The notes: a model not told the origin generated them from the sequence alone. 51,500 bases of DNA from Bacillota bacterium (GCA_011048995.1 DSCS01000005.1:1-51500), one strand, 5' to 3'. Positions 8,348 through 17,844 are shown, numbered from the stretch's first letter. Numbers and translations are program-made.

Positions 8348-8800
8348 ATGAAAAAGCAAGTTGTGTTCGTATTGGTCTTGTTGACAGGAGTCGCCGTTAT
8401 GGCTGCCAATCCAAAAAAAGGCCGTGATAACATGGAGAACAGGGACGGAATGCGCTCTGAAAGGTATGAAGAAGTGAAAGCATTAAAAGCGAAGGTGTAT
8501 GAGCAGCATAAAGGGCTGTTGGATGCAAACAGAGAGAAGATCCAAAAGCTGCGCCTTGAACAGGAGAAGGTCCATCTTGCTCTGAAAGAGGAATTGATGA
8601 AAGAGAAGCCTGATTGGAATAAAGTCTCAAAATGGATGGACGAACAGAAAGCCGCCCGTGACGGTATTTGGAAAATCCAGAAAGAGCAGCAGCTCACGAT
8701 CATGAAAAGTCTCACCCATGAAGAAAGGGCAAAATGGGGCTCTTATTCGAGAATGAGAGGTTCAGACGGCTACAAAGGGCGTCCCGCAAAAGGAAAGTAA
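8348..8800 (+). CDS. Spy/CpxP-like periplasmic stress protein
   Basis: 150 residues with a signal peptide (KKQVVFVLVLLTGVAVMAA) and a highly charged, entirely helical mature part. Helices run EEVKALKAKVYEQHKG, KIQKLRLEQEKV and KVSKWMDEQ, ending in LTHEERAKW, close to the LTxxQR repeat of Spy, CpxP and ZraP. These are periplasmic chaperones or stress sensors that bind unfolded envelope proteins. The gene has its own promoter with tandem 11-bp repeats, a good RBS (CGGAGG) and its own terminator. It is therefore an independent unit within the polysaccharide locus, possibly answering envelope stress from polymer export. Sequence identity to the family is low; the assignment rests on architecture and the LTxEER motif. 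Confidence 0.7.
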   Translation: MKKQVVFVLVLLTGVAVMAANPKKGRDNMENRDGMRSERYEEVKALKAKVYEQHKGLLDANREKIQKLRLEQEKVHLALKEELMKEKPDWNKVSKWMDEQKAARDGIWKIQKEQQLTIMKSLTHEERAKWGSYSRMRGSDGYKGRPAKGK

Positions 8801-8823
8801 GCGCCAACCCTTACGTCTTTTTT

Positions 8824-8852
8824 AAAAGCCCCTGAAAAGGGGCTTTTTTTTT
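8824..8852 (+). terminator. Rho-independent terminator
   Basis: AAAAGCCCC, loop TGAA, then GGGGCTTTT running into nine T. It ends the Spy-like gene before the next promoter (TATAAT at about 8870). Confidence 0.92.
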
Positions 8853-8889
8853 GCCTTAATCCCGCTATAATGGGTCTTTAAGGAGAGAT

Positions 8890-10020
8890 ATGGCCCGTCA
8901 TAGGATTCTTTTTGTGATTTCATCGCTTAGAAAATGCGGCCCTGTACGCCAGTTGGGGTATATTATAAAGTATTTGGACCGCGAAACGTTTGTGCCGGTA
9001 ATTGTTAAATTAACGGAAGAAAAGGAAGGATCCATGGATGATTATTTCAGGGCTATGGGTGTTTCTGTCTCCACATTCTTTTTCCCCATAAGGGATATCG
9101 CCCTGAAACGGAAAAGATCACGAAAAGAAATCCTAAAAGTTACCCACCCCGATCTGGTCCATGTTCATGGGTTTCGACCCGATGCTCTTTTTTCAGGATA
9201 TGAAGAAAGGCCCGTGGTGACGACCTTGAGGAATTTCCCCGGAGCTGAATACAGGCTGCGTTTAGGTACATTTGCCGGTCAGATATTTGAAAAGGCCCAT
9301 ACAGGGTTTATCAAAAATATCACAATTCCTGTGGCCTGTTCTCCCTATGTTGCAGAGCAACATGAAAAGCAATATGATTTATCGGTGCTTGGTATTGATA
9401 ACGGAATTGATACAAAGTTTTACGTGTCTCTTTCCGATGAAGAGAAGAAAGCATTACAAAAAAAGTTGGCTCTGGATAATAGTGAAATGGTTTTTATCAG
9501 CAGCGGAGACCTCTCTTTGCGAAAAGATCCCGAAACATTGATACATGCATTTTTGAAGAGCCGTTGGCGTGATCGGGGAGTGTTGATCTTTGCAGGAAAA
9601 GAAAAGATAAACGGCTTTAAGAAGAAGTGGGCTCATCCCCGGATTCTTTTCTTGGGAGAGGTCAATGATATTCGCTCTTGGTATCAGGCTTCTGATGTTT
9701 TGCTGAGTGCATCCCGGGCTGAAGGGCTGCCCAATGCTGTTTTGGAAGGGATGTCCTGCGGTTTGGCGCCGCTTCTTTCCGATATCATACCCCATGCCTA
9801 TATTCTTGACTCTTGCCCGGAAGGCGAAGCTCTTTTTCCGCCGGGGGATTCTTCCAGACTGGTCGCTCTGCTTGATGAGTTGACCCCGGAAAAAGTAGAT
9901 AAAAGAGGTCAGGCGGCCTCCCGCCACGTGAATCTTCATTTCTCTGCCCAGAAAATGTCCCAAGAGTACCAGGATCTATATCTTCGCCTTATTTCACAAA
10001 AAAGAGAAAATATTTTATGA
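8890..10020 (+). CDS. Glycosyltransferase family 4
   Basis: 376 residues, GT-B fold. The N-terminal half has VISSLRKCGPVRQLG and DLVHVHGFRPD. The C-terminal half has the donor-site pattern: SSGDLSLRKDPETLI, FLGEVNDIRSWY, and SRAEGLPNAVLEGMSCG with the E-x7-E type motif that holds the nucleotide sugar. It adds a sugar to the lipid-linked repeat unit at the cytoplasmic face. The gene starts a second transcription unit: an extended -10 (CGCTATAATGGG) and an AAGGAG RBS lie upstream, and its stop overlaps the flippase start (ATGA). Confidence 0.9.
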   Translation: MARHRILFVISSLRKCGPVRQLGYIIKYLDRETFVPVIVKLTEEKEGSMDDYFRAMGVSVSTFFFPIRDIALKRKRSRKEILKVTHPDLVHVHGFRPDALFSGYEERPVVTTLRNFPGAEYRLRLGTFAGQIFEKAHTGFIKNITIPVACSPYVAEQHEKQYDLSVLGIDNGIDTKFYVSLSDEEKKALQKKLALDNSEMVFISSGDLSLRKDPETLIHAFLKSRWRDRGVLIFAGKEKINGFKKKWAHPRILFLGEVNDIRSWYQASDVLLSASRAEGLPNAVLEGMSCGLAPLLSDIIPHAYILDSCPEGEALFPPGDSSRLVALLDELTPEKVDKRGQAASRHVNLHFSAQKMSQEYQDLYLRLISQKRENIL

Positions 10021-11507
10021 GTCGGAAGATGCAGTCCCGCTCCATAAAGAAAAATTATTTTTATAATGCTCTTCTTATCGGGCTCCGCATGCTTTTCCCT
10101 TTAGTGACCTACCCTTATGTTTTGCGCGTTTTAGGGCCTGAAAATGTGGGGAAAGTAAATCTGGCTATTTCGTTTGCCATGTATTTTTCCATCTTTGCCG
10201 GCTTGGGGATCCCTCAATACGGGATCCGTGAATGTGCCCGTGCCAGAGATGACAAAGAGGCTCTCAGCCGCGTTTTCAGCGAGCTTTTTTGGTTGAACAT
10301 GGTATCGATGATCGTAACTTCTGCCGTCTATGCCGCATGCTTTTTTTATGTGGGGAAAATGCAGCAGGAAGCTCTGCTTTATCTTATTGTCGGGGGGATC
10401 GTCATCATGAACCCTTTTGCTGTTGAATGGCTTTATGCCGGAGTGGAAGATTACCGGTATATTTCTTTGCGCAGTATTGTTTTTAAGGTGGCGTCAGTGG
10501 CGGCTCTTTTTCTGCTTGTCCTTCACCCGGGAGATTATCTGGTCTATGCCGGGATAACGGTATTTGCCACTGTGGGAGCCCATACAATCAATATGCTTCA
10601 CTCCCGTTCCTATGTGCGTCTGACATTTCGGGGACTGCAGTTCAAAAAACATTTGAAGCCTGTCATGGCTCTCTTTTTTGCAGCTTTTGTGGCCAGCATC
10701 TATACCCGTTTTGACTTGGTCCTTCTGGGTTTTCTCGGGGCAGATAAAAATGTCGCTTTTTATAATGTAGACCGAAAACTTTCGCTTTTGGCTACAAGCG
10801 TTGTCATCTCTCTTTCAACTGTTTTGGTCCCCCGCTTGTCTTATTATTTTAAACAGGGGATGATCGGGGAGTTCAGAAGGCTTGCAGAAAAATCCATTAA
10901 TTTCATTTATTTTCTGGGTTTTCCCATTGTGGCCGGGGTCGTTCTTCTGGCCCCGGAAATACTCCATGTCTTTGGAGGGAATGAGTTTGTAGAAGGAGCG
11001 CTCTCTTTGAGGCTTATCGCTCCGGTCATTATTTTAGAAAGCTTGAATACCTTCTTGTCCCTTCAAATCCTTCTGCCGACAGGGCATGAAGGACGGATTA
11101 CTCTTGCCAACACAATAGCGGCTGTTGTGAATCTTGTTCTCAACTTTATTTTTATACCCCTTTATATGCATAACGGGATCACCGCTGTTTTGGTTGTGAC
11201 CCATGCGACTCTTTTTCTCTTTCAATTGTATATGGTCAGGGGGTTAGTCAAATTCCATCTTTTTAAAAGAGAAAGTTTTCATTATATTATTGGCAGTATG
11301 CTGGTGATCTGTGTCTCAGCGGGGATAAAAATGATGGAGGTTGGTCCTTACCGGACATTTCTTTTGGCAGTGGGGAGCTCTTTTTTGATATACGGGCTCT
11401 ATATGATTTTGGTTAAGGATCCCTTTGTTTATATTTCGTTTGCAGTTATCAAAAAACATCTTCGCCGACTCAAAGGGATAGAACGCCCGTGGGAGGAAAT
11501 CGAATGA
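10017..11507 (+). CDS. Polysaccharide flippase (Wzx-like, MOP superfamily)
   Basis: 496 residues with about 12 to 14 hydrophobic helices. The N-terminal RSIKKNYFYNALLIGLRMLFPLVTYPYVLRVLGPENVGKVN is a close match to the start of PST/Wzx transporters, and NPFAVEWLYAGVEDYRYI is another family stretch. It flips undecaprenyl-linked repeat units to the periplasm. ATGA overlaps join it to the glycosyltransferase on each side, so it is in one operon with them. Confidence 0.92.
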   Translation: MSRKMQSRSIKKNYFYNALLIGLRMLFPLVTYPYVLRVLGPENVGKVNLAISFAMYFSIFAGLGIPQYGIRECARARDDKEALSRVFSELFWLNMVSMIVTSAVYAACFFYVGKMQQEALLYLIVGGIVIMNPFAVEWLYAGVEDYRYISLRSIVFKVASVAALFLLVLHPGDYLVYAGITVFATVGAHTINMLHSRSYVRLTFRGLQFKKHLKPVMALFFAAFVASIYTRFDLVLLGFLGADKNVAFYNVDRKLSLLATSVVISLSTVLVPRLSYYFKQGMIGEFRRLAEKSINFIYFLGFPIVAGVVLLAPEILHVFGGNEFVEGALSLRLIAPVIILESLNTFLSLQILLPTGHEGRITLANTIAAVVNLVLNFIFIPLYMHNGITAVLVVTHATLFLFQLYMVRGLVKFHLFKRESFHYIIGSMLVICVSAGIKMMEVGPYRTFLLAVGSSFLIYGLYMILVKDPFVYISFAVIKKHLRRLKGIERPWEEIE

Positions 11508-12634
11508 AAAAAGTCATGATGGTCGCGCCGTCTGTTCCGGATCCGCGTATGTTAAACAGGGTACAGGCTCTTTACAAGGATTACCGTCTCGTCTTCTACT
11601 ACTGGGACCGCCTGAGTCAATCCATTGAACCCGATATGAGACGGGTCGAGCGTGTATATGTGCGGACCAGAGGTCAAAGCCGGGGCATGTCCGTAAAGAC
11701 TTATTTCGCTTATTGGGGTTTTATTTTGGAAGGAGTGCGTCGCCTGGCCCATGAAAGCCCCCATATCATCTACGCCTACCGTTATGAGGGATTACTTATC
11801 GCTTCCTTTTACCGCTTCTTGTGTGACAGAGGAGTCAAGATCGTCTATGAAATCGCCAATCTCCCTTCTGTGATCTTTCCGCGGGGAAGATCGGTTATAA
11901 AAAAAGTAATGGCTAAGTTTTGTGCTGCTACAGAAAAGCGCCGAATAAAAAAGTGTGCTCTTCTTGTCTTTACATCACAGGGATTTTATGATTATTATTA
12001 CAAAAAGTTTACTTCTTCAATCCCCCGGGTAGAACAGGAATGTCTCGTGGGGCCCGGTGCCTTAGACAAATATCAGAAACATCCGCTGGATTTCAAGCCA
12101 CTTGTGGTGGGATATTTCGGAAATATGCGATATCTGAATACAATCAAAACCCTTTTGGATGCTGCTGAGGGAGAACCTAAACTGAAAGTGGAATTGGCCG
12201 GATATACTCAAAATGAAAAAAAGATGAAAAAGCTGTTGAGTCGCTATAAACAGGTTCGGTATCACGGAGTTTTTCCCTCCGGCGGGTTATGGAAATATTA
12301 TTCCATGGTGGATGTCATCTATTGCGCCTATGATACTGATGATCAGAATGCATTGGTGCTGATGCCCAATAAATTTTTTGAGGCTATAGAGCTGGGATTG
12401 CCCCTGATCGTCTCAAAAGAGACCTATTTAGCCAAAAGGACGAAAGAAGAAGGAATCGGGTATGCGGTTGATGAAACCAACAGCTCAGAGTTGAGAGAGC
12501 TTCTGCTCTCTTTGACTCCCGATGATTTTAAACGCATTGAAGCCGCGAGTATGGAGGCCCGGAAAAAATACAGGCTGGATAAGCATAACCCCCGGCTTTT
12601 AGCTGCTTTTAAGGAGCATGTGGATCATGAATAA
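11504..12634 (+). CDS. GT-B glycosyltransferase (family 4-like)
   Basis: 376 residues from the ATG at 11504, chosen because GGAGG lies 6-7 nt upstream and it forms ATGA with the flippase stop. Starts MKKVMMVAPSV; the N-terminal domain has PHIIYAYRYEG and VYEIANLPS. The C-terminal domain has VVGYFGNMRYLNTIK, YHGVFPSGGLWKYYSMVDVIYCAYD and LMPNKFFEAIELGLPLIVS, the usual donor-binding region with Glu. It probably adds one residue of the repeat unit. Acceptor and donor cannot be told from sequence. Confidence 0.85.
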   Translation: MKKVMMVAPSVPDPRMLNRVQALYKDYRLVFYYWDRLSQSIEPDMRRVERVYVRTRGQSRGMSVKTYFAYWGFILEGVRRLAHESPHIIYAYRYEGLLIASFYRFLCDRGVKIVYEIANLPSVIFPRGRSVIKKVMAKFCAATEKRRIKKCALLVFTSQGFYDYYYKKFTSSIPRVEQECLVGPGALDKYQKHPLDFKPLVVGYFGNMRYLNTIKTLLDAAEGEPKLKVELAGYTQNEKKMKKLLSRYKQVRYHGVFPSGGLWKYYSMVDVIYCAYDTDDQNALVLMPNKFFEAIELGLPLIVSKETYLAKRTKEEGIGYAVDETNSSELRELLLSLTPDDFKRIEAASMEARKKYRLDKHNPRLLAAFKEHVDHE

Positions 12635-13940
12635 TCCTTCTGTTCTCATTTGTCAGGGCCCGTATTCCTTTTTTCTCAGAGATATAGGGCTTCTGTTGGA
12701 AAAAGAAGGAAGAGGGGTGCAGGCTTTGACTTTTCATCCCGGGGACGCTTATCTGATGAAAGGTTTGAGTCAGCTCAATTGGCGCTCTTTGATGAAACAA
12801 TACGGAGAAAGTGGAAAAGCACCTGTGCTGGAGACCTATTACTCCGCCCGGGTTGAAAAAATTGAAAAGAGGGCATTAACACAGAAGGAAAAAGAGTTCT
12901 TCAAGGCCTATTTTTTGGCAGTGAGGGATTATCTTCAAAAAAATAATATAAGAATGCTGCTTCTTCACAATGATACCCGCTGGCAGCATGCCTATGCGAT
13001 AGAGGCTGCCCGACAATTAAATATTCCCTACTTTGTTTTTGAATTAGGCCTGTTTCGTCCCAACACGATTACTATGGATCCCCGGGGTGTCAATGCGCGA
13101 AATTCTGTGCCCCGTGAGCCGTCATTTTATGCTCAATTTCAAACAGAGAGAGTTGTCCATGCGGATCAGATCTCCTCTTCGATCTCTTTAAAAAAGAGAA
13201 ACGCTGTTATTGCCCGTTTTCTGTTGCACTACAGGCTGGGAAAGTTCTTGGGGCTTAATGCTCCGGAAAACAAAGTCATGCGGCTGAAGGATTATTTTCG
13301 GCGTTTTTGGAAAGCCTATGTGAAAAAAGACAAAAGAAAAGAGCCGGGTACGTGGCCGGAGCGCTTTCTTTTCGTCCCCTTTCAGGTCGTCAATGATTCC
13401 CAGACGCTGCTTTATTCGCCTTATCGTGAGATGAAAACCATGGCGGATGATATCATCAAAGCGGTTAAAACCATCAACAAAACAACGCATGAAAAAGAGC
13501 GGCTGGCTGTGGTTTTCAAAGAGCATCCCATGGACAGAGGGGCGGTTTCTTACGATGACCTGCGGGTTCAGTACTCCGAAGATCCTGAGGTGATTATTCT
13601 CTCCAACGGAGACTTGAATGAATTGATCGAACAGAGCCTGGGGGTGGTTACGCTGAACTCAACAGTGGGCTTAGACGCTGTGAAGCAGGGGAAACGGGTG
13701 TTGTGTATCGGAGAAGCTTTTTATGCCATTGATGGAATCGCCCTTCGGGGAAGCGTCTCATCACTGGAAGAAGATATACGGAAGCTTTGTGTCTTTGAGC
13801 CGGATAAGCATTTGGTTACACGTTTCCTGCATTATCTGAAGGACGAATATTCCATGGAAGGCAATGAATATCAATATGATATTGTACAGCTTAAGACAAT
13901 CGTAAACCGCATCCGGGAAGCCATAAAGGAGACTTTATGA
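12627..13940 (+). CDS. Capsule polysaccharide synthesis protein, KpsS/LipB-like
   Basis: 437 residues from ATG 12627; AAGGAG lies 10 nt upstream, whereas the alternative ATG at 12618 is only 1 nt from it. Family stretches of the capsule synthesis/export family (Pfam PF05159 type) are LLHNDTRWQ, YFVFELGLFRP, FLFVPFQVVNDSQ, VFKEHPMDRG and VTLNSTVGLDAV. In well-studied members these are Kdo transferases (KpsC/KpsS) building the lipid-linked capsule anchor, with GT-B-like folds. Here it more likely adds one sugar of the polymer. It overlaps both neighbours by a few bases. Confidence 0.85.
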   Translation: MNNPSVLICQGPYSFFLRDIGLLLEKEGRGVQALTFHPGDAYLMKGLSQLNWRSLMKQYGESGKAPVLETYYSARVEKIEKRALTQKEKEFFKAYFLAVRDYLQKNNIRMLLLHNDTRWQHAYAIEAARQLNIPYFVFELGLFRPNTITMDPRGVNARNSVPREPSFYAQFQTERVVHADQISSSISLKKRNAVIARFLLHYRLGKFLGLNAPENKVMRLKDYFRRFWKAYVKKDKRKEPGTWPERFLFVPFQVVNDSQTLLYSPYREMKTMADDIIKAVKTINKTTHEKERLAVVFKEHPMDRGAVSYDDLRVQYSEDPEVIILSNGDLNELIEQSLGVVTLNSTVGLDAVKQGKRVLCIGEAFYAIDGIALRGSVSSLEEDIRKLCVFEPDKHLVTRFLHYLKDEYSMEGNEYQYDIVQLKTIVNRIREAIKETL

Positions 13941-15124
13941 AGATTATGATGTTAAACAGCCTTTATCCACCCGATTCTATCGGAGGGGCCGAGCATACGA
14001 CATCTCTTTTGGCCGAAGGCCTGGTCAAAAAAGGACATGATGTTATTGTCGTGCGGGTGGGAGCTGAGGACTCTTCTTATGAACATAACGGTGTCACAGT
14101 CCATGTCCTTCATCACAGGAATGCTTATTGGGTTCACGACGGGCGCCGGAGGCCTGCGCCTTTGCGTTTTGCCTGGAAAATGATTGATATGAGCAATTTC
14201 CCTATGACCATCGCCCTCATGGAGCTTTTTAAGCGTTACAAGCCCGATGTGTTGCATAGTCACTGTATTTCAGGTTTTTCCACTGATTTTTTCATTGCGG
14301 CCCGAAGGATGGGAATCCCTGTCGTCCATACCTTGAGAGAGTATTATCTGCTATGTGCCCGTTCTCTGATGGTGCACGGGGGAAAAAAGATGAGCCGTCA
14401 GGCTTTGAAATGTAAACTTTATACGTGGAATAAAAAGAGAGCTGTGAATCGGATCGATGCCGTCTGCTCGGTGAGCCGGGCCACGCTGGATAAACATCTG
14501 CAGGCGGGTTACTTTCAAAAAGTGCCCGTGAAACGGGTGATCTATAATCCCTGCCCTCTTCCCGAAGTCCTTCCTGAATTAAAAGATCATGGCCGGCCGC
14601 TTCGATTTGCCTATTTGGGGCGATTGGTTCCCAGCAAAGGCATGGAAGAGATGATTGCAGCATTTCGAGACAGGCCGGAAGGGGAGCTTCACTTTTTCGG
14701 CGCATCGGACCCGGCTTATCTGGATCTTCTAAAAAAGGCCGCTGCCGGGCAAAGGCATATTCTCTTTCATCCCTACACAGAAAGAGAGATGATATACCGG
14801 GATTTTTGTGATGTCCTTCTCTTTCCCGTCAATTGGGATGAGCCCTTGTCCAACACAATTCAGGAAGCCCGTGCCCGGGGAAAATATATCGTAACGACTC
14901 CTTTCGGTGGTATCCCTGAAGCGTTAAACGAATATGATAAAGTGTCATGGATTGATAAGTGCCATGAAGAAGAGATTCGAAACAGCTGCCAAGCTCTCTT
15001 CCAACAACGGGAAAAAGTCTTTGGGCTTTCTTCGAAAAGAATTATCCCGTCAATGAAAACCGCGTCGTATGTCGGTGCTTACGAGAACGTTTATCAGGAG
15101 GTGGTCTATGGGACGAAGACGTAA
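13937..15124 (+). CDS. Glycosyltransferase family 4
   Basis: 395 residues. The acceptor domain begins MKIMMLNSLYPPDSIGGAEH, a common GT4 start, with DVLHSHCISGFS. The donor domain has FAYLGRLVPSKGMEEMI, LHFFGASDP and PVNWDEPLSNTIQEARARG, keeping the GT4 Glu. DAVCSVSRATLDKH is the usual linker where these enzymes name the next strand. The ATGA overlap with the KpsS-like gene and the 17-nt overlap with the next gene show translational coupling. Confidence 0.9.
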   Translation: MKIMMLNSLYPPDSIGGAEHTTSLLAEGLVKKGHDVIVVRVGAEDSSYEHNGVTVHVLHHRNAYWVHDGRRRPAPLRFAWKMIDMSNFPMTIALMELFKRYKPDVLHSHCISGFSTDFFIAARRMGIPVVHTLREYYLLCARSLMVHGGKKMSRQALKCKLYTWNKKRAVNRIDAVCSVSRATLDKHLQAGYFQKVPVKRVIYNPCPLPEVLPELKDHGRPLRFAYLGRLVPSKGMEEMIAAFRDRPEGELHFFGASDPAYLDLLKKAAAGQRHILFHPYTEREMIYRDFCDVLLFPVNWDEPLSNTIQEARARGKYIVTTPFGGIPEALNEYDKVSWIDKCHEEEIRNSCQALFQQREKVFGLSSKRIIPSMKTASYVGAYENVYQEVVYGTKT

Positions 15125-16496
15125 AAGGCTGGAGCATACTCTTTTTTTCCTTCTTCTGGTCGGCGGGGTTCCTTGTATCATGTTTTTCAGGCAGATTTTT
15201 TCAGGCGAGTTTTTTTGGGAAAAATTTCCCTGTTATTATGCGGCTTATACCGGAGTATGGGTTTTTTTGTTGTATCTTCAGGGGTTTTTCCGCTTAAGCA
15301 TTGTCCGCAGAGCCGGTTATGTGGCGGCGACGTCTTTCAAAACATGGGCCTATGCTTTAGCTTTGATGATGTTGGCCCGTATTTTCCCAAAAGTCACCGG
15401 GGCCTATTTGGCGGTGAATCTAGTTAAAAACAGCACCCTTTTAGGATTCTACTTTTTAGCAACGGTTCTTGTCGGCTCTTTTATTTATGCCCGTAAGGGG
15501 AAAAAGGCCGCTTTTTGGGGCAGTGGGGAGTCGGCATTGCTTGTAGCGGATGAGCTTTTGTCTCGCTCTAAAAGCCCTTTAGAGATTTTAGGGATCTATG
15601 CCGAAGGGCGGGAAAAAGGAGCCTTTGTCAAAACAGAAAAAGGGCAAGAGCTTCAAGTGCTTGGCGGGACAGGGGCTTGTCTCAATGACGAATATGCCGA
15701 CAGCCTCAATATATTGATATCGGCTCGAACGCGCCGTGCGGAAGAAAAAGAGTTTTCTGTCTTTGAACGGGCGGAAAGAAAGGGCATAACAGTGGCCTAT
15801 TCCGATGAAATCGTCCAGATCTTCTCTATGAGGCTGCCGGTGTCCCATATGGACAAAGACTATTATTACTATCTTTTTCGATTGATCAGGGAACAAGAGG
15901 ATGCTATTTCGTTTTACGGTTTTATCAGCCGAATATTTAATATTCTTTTAGGTTTTGTCGGAATGGTTGCTTCTTTCCCGGTGGTCCTCGCCGCCGTCAT
16001 CCTTCAGCAGATCGATGATCCCGGGCCGGTCTTTTTTATTCAGATGCGGACAGGGAAAAACGGCTTCCCCTTTCCAATATATAAACTACGCAGCATGCAC
16101 GTTCATGACCCTGATAAGCATCCGCTGAACCCCCTATCGGGGGATGACCCTCGAATAACGCGAGTGGGCCGGTTTTTGAGAAAATCAAGAATTGACGAAC
16201 TCCCCCAGTTCATCAATATTTTCATGGGGCATATGAATCTTATCGGGCCACGGCCGGAGCAGCCGATTTTAGTCAACGAATATAAAAAAAAGATCCCTTT
16301 TTACGGGTTCCGGCATATTGTCCGCCCCGGGATCACGGGATGGGCGCAGGTGAATTATGACTACGGTGCCACTGTCGAAGATGCTCTGCGCAAACTGGAA
16401 TTCGACCTCTATTATGTAAAAAACCGTAGTCTGCTGTTGGATCTTGTGATTGCGGCAAAAACCGTGGGGATTATCATAAAGGGAAAAGGACGTTAA
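15108..16496 (+). CDS. Polyprenyl-phosphate sugar-1-phosphate transferase (WbaP/WcaJ type), copy 2
   Basis: 462 residues from ATG 15108, chosen for AGGAGG at 15096-15101; longer forms would overlap the previous gene further. Same architecture as the gene at 6792: N-terminal membrane helices, Rossmann-like middle (AAFWGSGESALLVADEL), then the transferase domain with FIQMRTGKNGFPF, SRIDELPQFINIF, HMNLIGPRPEQ and RPGITGWAQVNYDYG. Both copies end in a very similar YYVKxRSLLLD stretch, so they are paralogs. They may start two different polymers or use different sugars. Confidence 0.93.
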   Translation: MGRRRKRLEHTLFFLLLVGGVPCIMFFRQIFSGEFFWEKFPCYYAAYTGVWVFLLYLQGFFRLSIVRRAGYVAATSFKTWAYALALMMLARIFPKVTGAYLAVNLVKNSTLLGFYFLATVLVGSFIYARKGKKAAFWGSGESALLVADELLSRSKSPLEILGIYAEGREKGAFVKTEKGQELQVLGGTGACLNDEYADSLNILISARTRRAEEKEFSVFERAERKGITVAYSDEIVQIFSMRLPVSHMDKDYYYYLFRLIREQEDAISFYGFISRIFNILLGFVGMVASFPVVLAAVILQQIDDPGPVFFIQMRTGKNGFPFPIYKLRSMHVHDPDKHPLNPLSGDDPRITRVGRFLRKSRIDELPQFINIFMGHMNLIGPRPEQPILVNEYKKKIPFYGFRHIVRPGITGWAQVNYDYGATVEDALRKLEFDLYYVKNRSLLLDLVIAAKTVGIIIKGKGR

Positions 16497-16502
16497 GTGT
16501 TC

Positions 16503-16530
16503 TTGATAACACATAAGAATTATGTATAAT
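16503..16530 (+). promoter_or_regulatory. Promoter of the polymerase/ligase gene
   Basis: TTGATA (16503-16508) and TATAAT (16525-16530) are 16 nt apart, 21 nt before the ATG at 16552, with RBS CAGGAGGG. The polymerase can therefore be transcribed apart from the glycosyltransferase operon. Confidence 0.7.
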
Positions 16531-16551
16531 CATCGATAAACAGGAGGGTGT

Positions 16552-17712
16552 ATGTTGCTAAAAGTTTACCGATACATTGCTTTAGCTGTTTTTTTCTTTT
16601 TGGGCATGTTGAAGCTGCCTCTGGAATATGCCGGAATGTTTATGCTTCTGGCTTTACTGATATATGGCATTATCAGAGACAAAAGACTGGAATGGGATAA
16701 GACAGCGCATCTCTTCAGCCTCTTCTTTCTGGTTTTGGGCGGCAGCCTTCTCTTGGGATTGACTCATGCTGTCCATCACGGGCGTTTTTTCAGTGAAGTC
16801 GAGAAATATTGGGGGAGTTTTGTTATCTTTCTTGTGGCCTATTTTTTGATGAAAAAGCATCTTGTCCGGGTGAGCCAGGTCGTGAAGTTTTTTATCGGCG
16901 GGCTTTTCGTGACCTCTGTTCTGGGCTGGCTGCGAATGATTCCGCATTTACGGTATTTGGGTTTTGCTGACAGGGCAGCCCGTTTAGATACACCGTTAGG
17001 GATCTGCAACAATTACGCATCTATCCTCATCATAGGAATACTGATCCTTGCTTATCTGATCAAAGAGAAAAAATCCCTTTTCCTGCCCTGGATCGACTGG
17101 TCCCTTTTTATCTTTTTTATTCTGTCAGTCTTTTTTTCGCAAAGTGACGGCGCGATGCTGGGTATTGTTGTCGGGGTCATTATGATTGTTTCCATGAGCA
17201 AAGAGGGTTTCCGACCGAAGCGTTTTTTTGTTCTCACCGGGGTGTTGCTGGCGCTTTTTGTTTTGACCGTCTTTGCCGCAAAACCCTATTTCCTGAGGCG
17301 GGGGAACGCGGTCCGTCTGGGGTTGTGGCAAAGCTATGCAGAGACCGCTGTCAAATATCCTCTGACAGGAGTCGGTGCCCGCCAGATGGGTTATTTTTAT
17401 GAGGATTGGAAGCGACCCCTTCCTTTCGGATATGACGGGGAGAGCCCTGCGATGGATGCCCATAATTTTGTGCTTCAGTATGCAGCTGAACACGGTATCC
17501 CGGCATTGCTTTTGATGTTGACCTTTTTAATGTATTATTTCTCTAAAACCTCAGGATATAGGGGACGATGGTTCGGCATCTATTGCGGAATGGCCGCTTT
17601 CCTGATCCAGGCTCTTTTTTCCAACAATTTTATTATGATTCGGCAGATGATGTATTTTTGGTTTTTTATGGGTTTGTTCCTGGCCGAGATGGAGATCTAT
17701 AAAAGGAAGTAG
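16552..17712 (+). CDS. O-antigen polymerase/ligase-like membrane protein (Wzy/WaaL)
   Basis: 386 residues, about ten membrane helices with one large periplasmic loop. The loop contains the family stretch YPLTGVGARQMGYFYEDW and then MDAHNFVLQYAAEHGIPALLL, where the His-Asn and Glu-His-Gly pattern matches Wzy_C/O-antigen ligase proteins. It either joins repeat units into polymer or transfers them to an acceptor at the periplasmic face. Its place after flippase and glycosyltransferases argues for Wzy, but WaaL cannot be excluded. No chain-length regulator or outer-membrane exporter is present in the window. Confidence 0.85.
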   Translation: MLLKVYRYIALAVFFFLGMLKLPLEYAGMFMLLALLIYGIIRDKRLEWDKTAHLFSLFFLVLGGSLLLGLTHAVHHGRFFSEVEKYWGSFVIFLVAYFLMKKHLVRVSQVVKFFIGGLFVTSVLGWLRMIPHLRYLGFADRAARLDTPLGICNNYASILIIGILILAYLIKEKKSLFLPWIDWSLFIFFILSVFFSQSDGAMLGIVVGVIMIVSMSKEGFRPKRFFVLTGVLLALFVLTVFAAKPYFLRRGNAVRLGLWQSYAETAVKYPLTGVGARQMGYFYEDWKRPLPFGYDGESPAMDAHNFVLQYAAEHGIPALLLMLTFLMYYFSKTSGYRGRWFGIYCGMAAFLIQALFSNNFIMIRQMMYFWFFMGLFLAEMEIYKRK

Positions 17713-17782
17713 TGTTCTCTCAGGTCAGATTCTGAAAAAAGTTCTGAAGTTTATTTTGGAATGCGATATTTTTCAGTTTCCC

Positions 17783-17810
17783 TTGGATTTTTCATAATTT
17801 TCAATATACT
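17783..17810 (+). promoter_or_regulatory. Promoter of the outer-membrane barrel gene
   Basis: TTGGAT (17783-17788) and TATACT (17805-17810) are 16 nt apart. They give a leader of about 65 nt before the ATG at 17880. Confidence 0.65.
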
Positions 17811-17818
17811 ATGAAGAG

Positions 17819-17844
17819 AAGCCGGGTTGAAGGCTTTTTTTTTT
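17819..17844 (+). terminator. Attenuator-like hairpin in the 5' leader
   Basis: AAGCC, an 8-nt loop, GGCTT and ten T lie just after the expected start of transcription. The stem is only 5 bp, so it would be a weak terminator or pause site ahead of the barrel gene. Confidence 0.3.
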
